DNA from: Clostridiales bacterium
GTDB taxonomy: Bacteria > Bacillota > Clostridia > Oscillospirales > Acutalibacteraceae
Length of the DNA stretch: 64,000 nucleotides
Direction of reading: 5' to 3'
NCBI GenBank assembly: GCA_024684435.1
Contig: JAIKWV010000006.1
Coordinates: forward strand, 1-64,000
Under the pieces are notes generated by a model. It did not search any database and was not told the origin of the DNA. It saw nothing but the letters and a program-made list of their open reading frames with translations. The position numbers and the translations under genes are program-made. How positions within the stretch are numbered: the stretch's first letter is position 1; each line of letters starts with the position of its first letter. This document shows, in pieces, positions 32,001 through 37,373 of this stretch.

Positions 32001-33333
32001 CTATATTCAAGGCGCTGCATGAGGTTACCGAACCTGAAGCCAGATTTTCACCCACGACTCCGCCGAATATATGGGAGCCGTACATGCTGAAGTTTGACGT
32101 TGTTATTGAACTGTCTATGCTCAGTGAACTTGAAACCACGGTATCAACAACGGAACCGTTATTTTTACCAACGGCGCCGCCGACAACATCTCCGTAGGCT
32201 ATGTTATTCATTGTGGGACTATTTGCATCAGTACCTGAGAGGTTAACAGTACAACCTGTGACAACAGATGTCGCGTTTGTATTGCTGCCGGTAACACCGC
32301 CGATAAATTTGGCGGTATCGGAAGTTGTGTCACTGTTTTTAAGTTTTATGGAATTAAGGGAAATGTTTCTGATGGTTCCTCTGTTCTGTCCTGCCACGAT
32401 ACCAACATATCTGGCGTTGCCTGCAAATTCAACTTTAGAATCAACGATGCTGCAGTTTTCGATAGTACCCGCATTGTCGCCAACCATGACGGCAGTACCT
32501 CTGTAAATAGGAGAACCGCTGACATTCTTATAATCGGTAACGGCGGAAGGCGCGCTTAATGAGACCCTGCAGTAATCCACGATACAACCGGAGATCGTAC
32601 CCTCATTCTGGACCGCAAGGACAGCGCTGTTAAGAGAATTTGAATATGAAGTTGTAACAAGCGAACTCTTAAGATCAATATTGGTTATGGACGATCCGCT
32701 GTTTATGTAACCGAAAATAGCTACTGTCTGTGATGTACCGTTGGTCGGGTTAAAATTCTTTAATCCGAAATACGGATTGTCCGCATTAGTATTGGTATCA
32801 TAATTAGTACCGTCAATGTTGAAGAAGATGTTTGATGCATTTGCACCGGCGGAAGCTATGGCACTCTTACTTATGGAAATCAGCACTCCTGAGATACCGC
32901 TGTAAGCAGGGATCGCCGTTGAAAGATCTGAACTCGTTATGGTCGACAGGTCGATATCCTGAGTAAGTCTGAAATATTTATCTGATCTGGTGGGATCGTT
33001 GATGATCGTCTGTATGCCGAGGAAATCCTCCAATGAAGACACAGCATACGGATTTGCCTGTGAACCGTCTCCTGAGGGCCAGTTGTCGTAGCCTGCCTGG
33101 GTAATTAAAGTGCCGCCTGAAACTGACATCTTCGGAGTACCGCTGTTTAAAGAACCGCCGCTTTTGGTGATGTTTGCAGTATCATCTGAGACTGATACCG
33201 ACGACTGAACAGACGATGCTGTTGTAGCAACGTCTGATTGGTTGACCGCCAATGATGTAATCCCTGTAGAAGACAGAAGCATAGACGCGGAAAGTAACGC
33301 GACTGCCATCCTTTTTATCAATTTGTTGCTCAT
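17014..33333 (-). CDS. Giant secreted GLUG-repeat surface protein (5,439 residues)
   Basis: An unbroken 16.3-kb reading frame. A signal peptide (KLIKRMAVALLSASMLL, cleavage near residue 29) is followed by about nine large modules. Each opens with an NPY-type entry, a helix, a DIDL strand and a pF-GtFDGnGytI beta-turn, then carries many GLUG repeats (GGIVG-x-n-GsI-x-nC). Module starts are near residues 88, 676, 1048, 1881, 2508, 3253, 3784, 4361 and 4884. The GLUG pattern predicts long right-handed beta-solenoids, so the chain could extend a few hundred nanometres. There is no LPXTG motif, SLH, LysM or C-terminal span; the end (FDSWDSLAS) is soluble. GGAGG precedes the ATG. A surface fibre, adhesin or matrix scaffold is likely. 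Attachment must rely on other proteins. Confidence 0.93.
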   Translation of the reverse strand: MSNKLIKRMAVALLSASMLLSSTGITSLAVNQSDVATTASSVQSSVSVSDDTANITKSGGSLNSGTPKMSVSGGTLITQAGYDNWPSGDGSQANPYAVSSLEDFLGIQTIINDPTRSDKYFRLTQDIDLSTITSSDLSTAIPAYSGISGVLISISKSAIASAGANASNIFFNIDGTNYDTNTNADNPYFGLKNFNPTNGTSQTVAIFGYINSGSSITNIDLKSSLVTTSYSNSLNSAVLAVQNEGTISGCIVDYCRVSLSAPSAVTDYKNVSGSPIYRGTAVMVGDNAGTIENCSIVDSKVEFAGNARYVGIVAGQNRGTIRNISLNSIKLKNSDTTSDTAKFIGGVTGSNTNATSVVTGCTVNLSGTDANSPTMNNIAYGDVVGGAVGKNNGSVVDTVVSSSLSIDSSITTSNFSMYGSHIFGGVVGENLASGSVTSCSALNIGAYIGNDDVTRTVFGFGGIVGRNTGSVTKCVATGKVVDSGSASTYMTAGGLVGHATSTTVGALTNSFAFVSLPQSHADIGALIGRGGSMELISNCYYDATVAGRSFPCESYRDAFSGDISSETKAIILSGTIKTVSKDDLRPALNEINMYIRPAFHFTSSTPAAYLESGASGITVTNNTGSVSLSSNTAGSADNLFVTASVTMAATVGSTAGIVFNYKFKVPVLYPSAHTDSDGSIFINDSTELNFIRYSPFSKFKLNANVTTSAAWTPFNFFGVLNGNGKTLTVNKPLFSRVLGSRTESLTDSNEAEWIASTDARTHGYIHDLSVILNSNLSNTAVFGSCTNITFTGVTFNRAASTEIIATKSEVGAFMNEIRGGAYIYNCFTNVPIRVSGSSLNYFGGFAARVAANDLIIDNCGSNSAILAETNYAPDILASFIGSYDSNSSYGKISNCYATGKVEPSERRCYIAIGQCSANVGTFSNNIWSISDTLQGAKEPISAQSHQTENFTLWMFSSNFGMVNTSAFSTFTISIPTANIFTGAVVSDFTITYDTAKLSGNPVSISEGSVSIPLIALVNNPTSQLVITHNNTGLVARLSIIKGLNEEDGYILINTAGDLLFLSSEYSDYSKGYYNSKFKVTANIDMSGYILQSFVVKNNDQLVPFTGEFVGTLGNNGERYTISNLTIVPNNNALNAPVGLFSLVTGTEAAPATFENLIFDNVSVSGNDDYVGVLAGRSLGSTKFSNISLNSATVTAGAGKDFAGGLLGGAIERATTTEFYGISISDLTISANDFVGGFAGFLNGQNTSSLQSLSASVIVDKIDLPDPQSDIINTLDNIEITADGYAGAVFGAVSDTSNNGSDSVLTNIVVNNNNNNRCDYNNISMKVSNVDLSDSSINTVNWSAGGLIGASNAAGYPDNYGLQGCSFGMDTWIKNCNVSDTSVTVTPPDTLEDSEYRNCSAGLVAGIYSGLVENVTVSDCNATGAYLGGLVGSKNFVYSAARLYSRSGLAINNCNVIGETTLTVPRTLGVSGQTVDPGGIAGGILGSACDWAESLNDDTFEEFKPYVAITNCGVGKDVTIYSNYVAGGICGELNGSSGTTAGLWTLIINNCTSFANITNSYGTGPDNKGNYFGGIAGIVSIDVDGDVGWGRFSISNCAVGGSIYSSASSTATKLMGGLVGYDAGSGFYDDYDDPLFDNCYIAVQLKNNSSNRSATVADGYVVGYSKNTNSRRSFKKFMSDGLILDGIKISSFGQSTQYIIGFGGGYSYTPTNNLPTVANLNSNSLCMDLNKKFSTTANTRSFDPDNPSSYTLDNGTPAEEIAYTFNFNNADRSYNGMGSDLIVFDTVGSNKINGWVSSNDHVSLTNATESHSGNNYTYTVNISANGVGSSEIYGEFVSGIEIPGTGGVLIPDTEPAEYTTPEHFKFKVGIAVTSAYVDNAFLSGGGTSDNPYQISNKSDLGILVCNHSTYSLDKCYILTNDITLSDGDELLPIGDNVHPFTGTFDGDGYTITGAGGDAITIGKITEAGDPSSSTYGLGLFGQTNRAIIENLNLKNFRVESYDYISDPVTYAGAVTAYATDTVFENITVSNTKVSKAFYCGGIVGHAEFTTATPGDSSIKSTSVINSTVSATSDSTNITGVAGGIVAEFKGVIGNSVLPNGKTEDILVEGCHINSNKSFVGGIVGRNIYVNGNTTGINITINNAAVRKAVSDTGNVYEIHGQSSNTKYRNAVGGIIGALYDTDSTGSSTDTCTINNSVVGDGVDIRNSTVAGGIIGYSYLKQGTVTINKCKSFANVESTALITSDGDKGAAAIVGLLNEFTVFRVKNSVAGGKVTFKGVGGGIFGAYLGSNPLTGLSEPVAYNCVVSANIVDGVSGAIAGLVLGEHYDGTVGDGAGSSFPESSYAVTPFLNIFFSGYQHPYNSGSAPNLSRSGAFNSHSYLSSIVRFIDMNSLKYSESDTVIPITSVGFDVATGFTFDSTGDLYSYLDTGYTPVAFRTKSTLNDVSDYHNFNLVNIRSRNNIVTYDASLGKVVAIGEGSEPMEFVYDNGIVISVTALAMGDLEFDTDENCYIIKRIAHLAVLKTFPDANFKQYCDLNFEAAELSDSAKAKVVEEGGVVETYNAFAEGKEFYNDGEFWIPVDFSGTYDGNHKTLSSLKIASTDNAGFFGTLSGTVKDLTLSGADISSSGTYVGVAAAVVETGAQINNVSVSNITASPLRGATYVGGIAGKAESDPAVSGGGSKAPSITNCSVSDCYIQNTTYSNSVAAGIVAYSAGAYISNCLVKTGTVIGNDTLSASCSNIASGIVGIAEMPSRSGDNDTDIEGCNVETGVTVMGKERATGILGGTNTAQTHSNNYSIKISNCTVGSGDPHESATNHTRIVAFNDTAAGIFSQPLGYTKRLRGATVTIRGCKVGNDVDVLAGLDGGYNTSTNTWSCTDIYATYYSTLGIGNRNGGFAGGIVGGLGTFGSRSTRNNYSVYIYECESYANVGGRFSAAAVIGQMEGLPPTFIHIEASAAGGRVYAYGTNGAACGFIGECPVDDFYDTYDGDGVIKDCIFSAELTSRVTNANNTRVGVISPLLGISERDLNEDDFDDPFVDTYDEMFKNIYYSSYQTNFYDGHQNFAGYDSSKAPVRAFANDSSYGGYLTLIDIARDEDVTVVMANNTPETGDDFSQIVFTKLTEGASFKRPLKVNIRKVESIVSTGRNDTEGFPEVTVTRSAQPTDIAVKANSLNLSNNNNQTLNLSLPMRVIGVDVDASGSAYFEVALNNITADTRHSAQITPIEEQVSKLIVEITGGLKLPIQLISADLEGSGTQSDPFLILSKDNLGTASRASGGFYWKQMTDIDLTTPPANFAPIGSAISPFSGGYDGNGYRITNLSFNLSGSNYVGLFGYVTGNAQLKNIHIELGSNGITGSSYVGGLVGRYSSTNKIINCSVVNSVVSGVTKVGGLAGEMTTGAQECFTSTQVKAENASDSGGTGGIAGTIVFQGDANSFVLDRCFTSGSVTAKQSCGALIGSAATRPYPPTLEITNCFSTADVFYIYGSGIAPADYYVTSLVGYLGFQDYNRVSIELTNTYFAGTNTRNRTLRLLPANFSITEYDEDLDEDVDRDSNTYTNVYYDRSVTGLIVDTYTPTGESTPIPGERNKASELPRNDDLPTGFGSTVWTISAGNYPALIMADAYSNIYSHIGAMALMPNDNEITPNSGFRYSVTIPSTIDGANVSLSSSTKGLSEEGGASYNSNYDTGLTGNTAAKTSDFLWKTTASGRIPLLRNVFGGSALNGEYTPSYEENAMLPYVTASYTKSCTFTELSYDEGDTPASTTVNVTASRKIVVPLENAANSYYIATERQLRAITETGMGTKMNRFQAINSSDNGALNYKVYIGYDIDLNSSENFTPIPMFRGVFDGGGNTISGLSIDGTGTDNVGFFAQIKGNTGKQAIDDNGTVRNLTLKTVGVTGRDYVGVLAGYVTDTVYISDCFVYAQDVNNVPGTVTGRVCVGGLVGAAANETNESGCKISRSGSYIGVTGNNRLGGLIGLSVLPIEECGATGNISATVTNQTCALYAPDDSNTPKGNIGMGVGGLVGTTTAGITKSYASGSVTVNSLNNTSNNVGIGGLAGVVHSGAAVSLVFSSGEVDVAAGNGEVISSNNSGTKFGVGGLIGISNSSVTSCYSGSLVKVEVNAGTSINAINKGVGGLIGVSSGLQDAYSSGSVRADSTLIGKNVACGRVIGKSMDGSSNGNLYYDTLKKDSNSVDITGIGGVSDTDSGVVGIKTYEFWGSGFNPTNLGIWSINDGAYPVLIDFFGPEVSPMIKNAVALSVVTVTFDERDVSAVENGIVTMAFKMPTALEITIDEGTEDEYSEYFSFTAEPIEEAGLARVISIGDNLYVPERTSNAAQDIKFSIYVTGQKQYGTRNVGLACPEMLGTQEKPYLVATKTDLKHVAMDNATFTATDSASHYKYWVTPISITNGVTTVQSGKVYYKFIGDIDMTNDTYHINNLSGVTYTFGGTTVTFAGFVIEGDDFSVNNLSTGTSFIDKVNQNSEIRNLMFDNVQISGLSNDDIALIKENSGTIDGLIVRTVDNGNIFGDEKVAGLVSNNTATGRIINSVADVTIACTTYGGGLVSTNYGTIERCAANVSITAGGNFFGGLVAQNNGRIVDSFSMGSITSNGEAKNQIGGFVGDNTGTIDSAYSTVSISGCAANTSGLFAGQNAAGATITTAYSSGFAGYANGASNLFCGSNAGTMTDICYDLSMAGSRTAGSNLDDSAATYDIFTLDCFSEEATLSDADHEHGLTMTAVGSEGTDANGYPQLTGLLATLDAADRDSDDNLTQLKFRVLQGYSQVSTAGIRTAYGQFINTLPVSTVQGVSVNKLTPGITWSSSNNDLYLREANNDVRARAAVNGTVTAATNVVVNVLRDSTITVRKVFNVSAGTQNPMFNGGDGSTASPYEISTATQFGNLKYYGSVSDASYKLTADINGSSLTPVPVFKGSLNGYEHVVYDYSSSANGLFGDIIGGTVENLGLVGASVNVTSAGGQNNFGMIAATLTDGGVLSNCYAIGNLTVDLEEVTEEEPEDPEEPEEDPVAIYINVGGLVGSVSVNSMIENCASSGKVINNCSNEACYISGTITKGTTTGGIAGTVDNGAAYDCMSTAFVSGNDEVGGIVGALINGSSLDTALFAGSAADSGLRTGVAVADGASVGDIVGYASEDTTVSGSIIDSQTVLLGDANADAKTTTDLINMTVWSTANGTSYPVPIIASNNASAKFSQGLSAVALPIFFEYKQADGSLFSYDTIKVPTTTSTNNAVTVATPASMTTGTAVTGYSVFVISSDPEGYTTAVAPAVTIDGVTNTVSRYIEPRLVRIMSLGYDVKTDSSASSINSSTVGVQIKNKYGALNMSSEAFTTAESTTNPTFDDIAVPIAQSGFYVGAKLPKGYEYQVKWVGYDHTQGAPASEDVVNEATVIENEYGCFVDASGWTNTNDVYLEITIVRSATRWGVFDSWDSLAS

Positions 33334-33432
33334 AATCGGTCAACCTCCAAAAATGTTGAATTGAGGAATTGCGTCCGGTAATATCTCAGTTCTTACCGGT
33401 TCCTCGGGGATCTGAGTCAAACCGCCGCGGAA

Positions 33433-35685
33433 TCAGTTGTTTTCGTCGTTTCCGCCGGTTTTTTTATTGTTTGCCTGCGCCGCCTTTTGCTTTGCAAGCT
33501 TTTCTTTTTCTTTCTGTTTAGCAAGAGCCGCCTTTTCCTTGGCTATCTGAGCCGCTTTCTCTTTCGCCAAACGCTCTTTTTCCTTTTGTTTAGCGAGAGC
33601 CGCCTTTTCCTTGGCTATCTGAGCTGCTTTCTCTTTTGCCAAGCGCTCTTTCTCTTTCTGCTTCTCTCTGGCTAACTTTTCCTTCTCGGCCTGTAAAGCT
33701 TTTTGCTTTGCAAGCTTTTCCTTTTCTTTTTGCTTTGCAATAGCCGCTTTTTCCTTGGCTATCTGGGCAGCCTTCTCTTTAGCTAAGCGCTCTTTCTCTT
33801 TTTGCTTTTCTCTGGCGAGCTTATCTTTTTCTGCCTGTAAAGCTTTCTGCTTTGCCAGCTTTTCTTTCTCTTTCTGCTTTGCGATAGCCGCTTTTTCCTT
33901 AGCTATCTGAGCTGCCTTTTCCTTTGCTATGCGCTCTTTTTCTCTCTGTTTTTCTCTGGCAAGCTTATCTTTTTCAGCCTGCTTTGCCTTTTCGGCAGCA
34001 ATACGGGCTCTTTCCTTTTCTCTTGCGGCTGCGGCCTTTGCTTTTTCAGCCTGTAAAGCCTTTTCCCTTGCCTCTCTTTCTCTTTCACGCTGTGCAGCCT
34101 TTGCTGCCTTTTCCTTTTCTTTCTTTGCAAGAAGAAGTTCCTGTTCCTTGAGCTTACGCTGTTTTGCCAGCTCAGCCGCCTTGCGCTTCTTTTCTTCCTC
34201 AAGAGCCTTGAGTTTTGCCGCTCTTTCTTTCTCTTTCTGGATCCTTGCTCTTTCTTTCTCTTTTGCAATTCTTTCAGCCTCAAGCGCTTTTTGCTTTGCA
34301 ATGCGCTGACGCTCTCTCTCCTTGGCTGCCTTTTCTTTGGCAAGAGCCAATTCTTTCTCTTTCTTTGCCTTGATGCGAGCTTTTTCTTTTGCTATGCGCT
34401 CTTTCTCCAGAGCCTTCTCTTTTGCGATCCTTGCAAGCTCGCGCTGACGTTTACGTTTCTCAATATCCTTCTTGCGCTGGATCTCAGCCTTGATCTTGGC
34501 CTCGATAGCAGCTTTGCGGGCCTTCTCGGATGCCAAAGCTCTTCCGATAGCCGCCTTGATCTTCTCTTCGCCGGCGATCTTCTTTTTGGTCTGACGTTTG
34601 AGCTCGTCAAGGAATATCTTCCTGATCTCGACCTCATCCATGTCGTAGTTGGTGACTATCTCTTCAACAACTCTCTTGATCATCTTGGGTTTGAGCCTGC
34701 GTGTTCTCCTGCTTCCGCCGCCTTTACCCTTCTTGACCTCTTCGATAAGCTCATTCAACTTATCCTGCGCCATGGAGTTGCCCTTGAGCATCATGTAGTT
34801 GACGCCGACCATCTTGAAGAGGTTGTCTCTGTAGTCATCGCTGACCATATCGTTGGACTCGTTGGATATGATCTCATAGCCCACCTCGTCATAAGCTGAG
34901 ATGAACTGCCACAGAGCAAGACACGCCTTGAAGTTGGGGTCCTTGCTGATAACGTTTGTACGCATGATGGGGGGACGAACAGGGGTACAGTTCCTCAATT
35001 CATTGATGAATGAGGAATGGGCAAATTCGTTGACGATCCTCTTTATTCTCTCTATTCTCTGGAAAGCTGATGCCGACTTGGGATCATCTATATGTTCGTC
35101 TACTCTCTCGTTTATTGTCTGCGCGGAAATTTCAAGCTTATAGTTGATCTTCTCATGACCGCTGACAAATTCACTGTTCATCTTAAGGGAGGACATCTCT
35201 TCATCGTTTGCCATGTTGAACAGGACGTTGTACCTGTCGTCGATGAAGCGCTGAAGGTTACGCAGAAGGGTGAAAATGAATCTGTTTTCATAGATCTCAA
35301 AGCTTTCCTCACGGAAAACGTTAAGGATAGAAGTGGGCGTAACGGTATCGCCCTCAACGCGGGCAATAAGATTTGTATGCTGAGCAAGGTGGCGAACCGA
35401 CTCGGCGGTGATCTTTCTCGCGCGCTCGATGGGAACTATCTCTTCTTCCTGAACAATGAACTTACGGGGGTTTCTTATGATGGTATCAAGGGGTATGATA
35501 CACGCCTCGATAGCGTCGACCCAGCGCAGATCGATCTTCTTCTCAAAATATCTGTTGAACAGCGAGAATTCATTTTTACCGCGCTCGGTATCACTAAGAA
35601 TTTTCTGATAGAAAGGCTCTCCGTTATAGATTTCACTAATGTCGGCCCTAAATTCATTGTATAATTGAGCAACAGATTTTGCCAT
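33433..35685 (-). CDS. DUF2357-like protein fused to a ~400-residue charged coiled coil
   Basis: A 750-residue cytosolic protein. Residues ~1-330 resemble the DUF2357 family that partners McrB-like ATPases: note ESFEIYENRFIFTLLRNLQRFI and the following helical region. No PD-(D/E)XK nuclease motif is visible, unlike McrC-type partners. From ~residue 340 to 735 the chain is almost purely Lys/Glu/Ala/Arg (AKEKAAIAKQKEKEKLAKQK), a very long coiled coil or single alpha-helix that ends in 24-residue tandem repeats, and finishes with GGNDENN. It lies 45 bases after the AAA+ gene. I infer that it is a cytosolic scaffold or adaptor for the membrane-bound ATPase; DUF2357 assignment is by eye. Confidence 0.8.
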   Translation of the reverse strand: MAKSVAQLYNEFRADISEIYNGEPFYQKILSDTERGKNEFSLFNRYFEKKIDLRWVDAIEACIIPLDTIIRNPRKFIVQEEEIVPIERARKITAESVRHLAQHTNLIARVEGDTVTPTSILNVFREESFEIYENRFIFTLLRNLQRFIDDRYNVLFNMANDEEMSSLKMNSEFVSGHEKINYKLEISAQTINERVDEHIDDPKSASAFQRIERIKRIVNEFAHSSFINELRNCTPVRPPIMRTNVISKDPNFKACLALWQFISAYDEVGYEIISNESNDMVSDDYRDNLFKMVGVNYMMLKGNSMAQDKLNELIEEVKKGKGGGSRRTRRLKPKMIKRVVEEIVTNYDMDEVEIRKIFLDELKRQTKKKIAGEEKIKAAIGRALASEKARKAAIEAKIKAEIQRKKDIEKRKRQRELARIAKEKALEKERIAKEKARIKAKKEKELALAKEKAAKERERQRIAKQKALEAERIAKEKERARIQKEKERAAKLKALEEEKKRKAAELAKQRKLKEQELLLAKKEKEKAAKAAQREREREAREKALQAEKAKAAAAREKERARIAAEKAKQAEKDKLAREKQREKERIAKEKAAQIAKEKAAIAKQKEKEKLAKQKALQAEKDKLAREKQKEKERLAKEKAAQIAKEKAAIAKQKEKEKLAKQKALQAEKEKLAREKQKEKERLAKEKAAQIAKEKAALAKQKEKERLAKEKAAQIAKEKAALAKQKEKEKLAKQKAAQANNKKTGGNDENN
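33484..33915 (-). repeat. In-frame 72-bp tandem repeats encoding coiled-coil heptad-like units
   Basis: Residues ~591-734 of the DUF2357-like protein are built from 24-residue units of two alternating kinds: AAQIAKEKAAIAKQKEKEKL plus AKQK, and ALQAEKDKLAREKQKEKERL plus AKEK. Two full 48-residue pairs are followed by two single units. The near identity at DNA level points to recent expansion, so copy number probably varies between strains. Confidence 0.85.
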
Positions 35686-35730
35686 GGTAACTGTCCTTCC
35701 TTCAAGTAGTTGGATAAAACGAAGGGGTCA

Positions 35731-37287
35731 TCAGATGAGCTTCTGAAGTCTCTCAAGGTATTCCTTGGATTCTTTCATGTTTGACTTACCGAAGTTCTTG
35801 TTGAGGTAAGTGATAAGTCCGCCGATCTCGTCACGGATGAACGAAAGGTTCAGGGATTCAAACTTACGAAGGATCTTATGGCAGAGAACGAAGTCCAGAC
35901 CGTCGATCTCGGTGCCGCCGCAGCCAACGTATGCGGGAACGAAGTCCTCCAACTGCTTAACGATACGGTTACCGAAAGCCAGACGGAAGTGCTCGATGAC
36001 ATAGTCGTCAAGCTCTGCCAGCTTGCGAAGGCTTTCTTCTGAAACCTTATATTTAACTTTACACTCGTCGAACATTGCCTCAAGGTGCTTGTAGCTGAGG
36101 GCAAGGTTATCTGTCCAGGGAGCCTCGAAGAACTTACCCTTTGTATTGATGTCAATGGGGATAGCACGGTCGTAAACCTTATCTGTAACGGCGAATGTGG
36201 AGTCGTCGTTGTTGATGGTGCCGATGTACCACATATTATCGGGGAGCTTGAGCTTGCCGTCGAAGAGGTGCTTGGGGTCTGTGGGCCAAACTGAGGGAAC
36301 AAGGCTGACGACCCACTCATCACGGCTGGGCATTTCCAAAATTGAAAGGAGCTCAGCGAAGTAGTACTCAACACGGGAGATGTTCATTTCGTCCAGGATT
36401 GTGAGGTAGATCTCCTCGGTGTATGTAGCTTTGTACATCATCTTGAGAAGCTCTGTCTCGTTGAAACGCTTGGTGAATTCGTTGAAGTAGCCGAAAAGCT
36501 CGGTACGGTCACGCCATGAAGGCTGAACCGAAGCGATGGTGGCGTCGTTTCTCAGGAACTTACCGAAAGCGTAAGGAAGTGAAGTTTTACCGGTACCGGA
36601 AATACCCTGAAGGATGATAAGACGGGTGGAAGCGAATGCCGCAAGGAAGAGCCTGATGATGTTGTGCTCATAGTAAAGACCCATTCTTGAGCAGGCAAAG
36701 TTGCGGAACATATCCACGATCTCCGGCAGTGTTATGTCGTTGTTGAACTCGGGGGCAACGTAGTTTTCCATTTCGATGTCCACCTGAGTCAGCTTGTAGA
36801 AACGGCTGTAATCCTCGTCGGCAACATTTTCGTCGCCTTCCTTCTTCTCGCCGCCTTCTCCCTCTTCGGGAACGTCGACAAAGGGGCTTTCGCCGGGACG
36901 AAGACCTAACTGTGAGACCTTCATTGCGAGGATCTTCTCTTTTTCAAGTGTGAGCTTGATAACGTCACGGTTGAGGGAGGCTACCTCGTTGAGCAGCTCC
37001 TCCTGATCGACAACTGTCTTATGGAATCTGATATACTTCCTAATAAGAAGTATCACAAGCCATACGATCAGCGCCATAACGCCAAGCACCAGAAGCACGC
37101 ACAGCGCGGCAAGTACCCAGCCGCCTACGCCGAAGCTGTCTTTCCATGCCTTGAAAATTGATACGTACTTGGGAATATTGAAGATGTTGGCTATACCTAA
37201 GCCAATGCCCTTAAATATGCCCCAAACGCCTTTTACAAAAAACTGCTCAAGGAAATCCTCTAAGAACTTAATAAGTGTTCCGCCCAT
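35731..37287 (-). CDS. Membrane-anchored McrB-like AAA+ ATPase
   Basis: A 518-residue protein. A strong membrane span at residues ~56-83 is followed by a short coiled coil (~95-125) and an acidic linker, then a C-terminal AAA+ domain of the McrB branch: Walker A GISGTGKT at 228-235, the WRDRTELFGYFN segment at ~258-269, Walker B TILDEMNISR at ~296-305, and the sensor region GTINNDDSTF at ~356-365 in place of the McrB MNTAD motif. True McrB proteins are soluble and carry N-terminal DNA-binding domains; none is present here. The next gene encodes a DUF2357-like partner without a nuclease. I infer an inner-membrane remodelling motor for surface-protein assembly. Whether it uses ATP or GTP cannot be told. 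Confidence 0.85.
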   Translation of the reverse strand: MGGTLIKFLEDFLEQFFVKGVWGIFKGIGLGIANIFNIPKYVSIFKAWKDSFGVGGWVLAALCVLLVLGVMALIVWLVILLIRKYIRFHKTVVDQEELLNEVASLNRDVIKLTLEKEKILAMKVSQLGLRPGESPFVDVPEEGEGGEKKEGDENVADEDYSRFYKLTQVDIEMENYVAPEFNNDITLPEIVDMFRNFACSRMGLYYEHNIIRLFLAAFASTRLIILQGISGTGKTSLPYAFGKFLRNDATIASVQPSWRDRTELFGYFNEFTKRFNETELLKMMYKATYTEEIYLTILDEMNISRVEYYFAELLSILEMPSRDEWVVSLVPSVWPTDPKHLFDGKLKLPDNMWYIGTINNDDSTFAVTDKVYDRAIPIDINTKGKFFEAPWTDNLALSYKHLEAMFDECKVKYKVSEESLRKLAELDDYVIEHFRLAFGNRIVKQLEDFVPAYVGCGGTEIDGLDFVLCHKILRKFESLNLSFIRDEIGGLITYLNKNFGKSNMKESKEYLERLQKLI

Positions 37288-37373
37288 TTTCAGTCCACCT
37301 TTTCAATGAATTATGTAATATAATAAATTTGTTTATATTAACGGATAAACCGTTTAAAGAAATTGATTAAAGA

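Noticed and set aside
33487-34343. Several Phe/Leu-rich plus-strand frames
   Set aside because: Antisense shadows of the Lys/Glu/Ala coiled coil.
35731-37287. Active McrBC restriction system
   Set aside because: No DNA-binding domain, no visible nuclease in the partner, a membrane span in the ATPase, and a surface-protein context.
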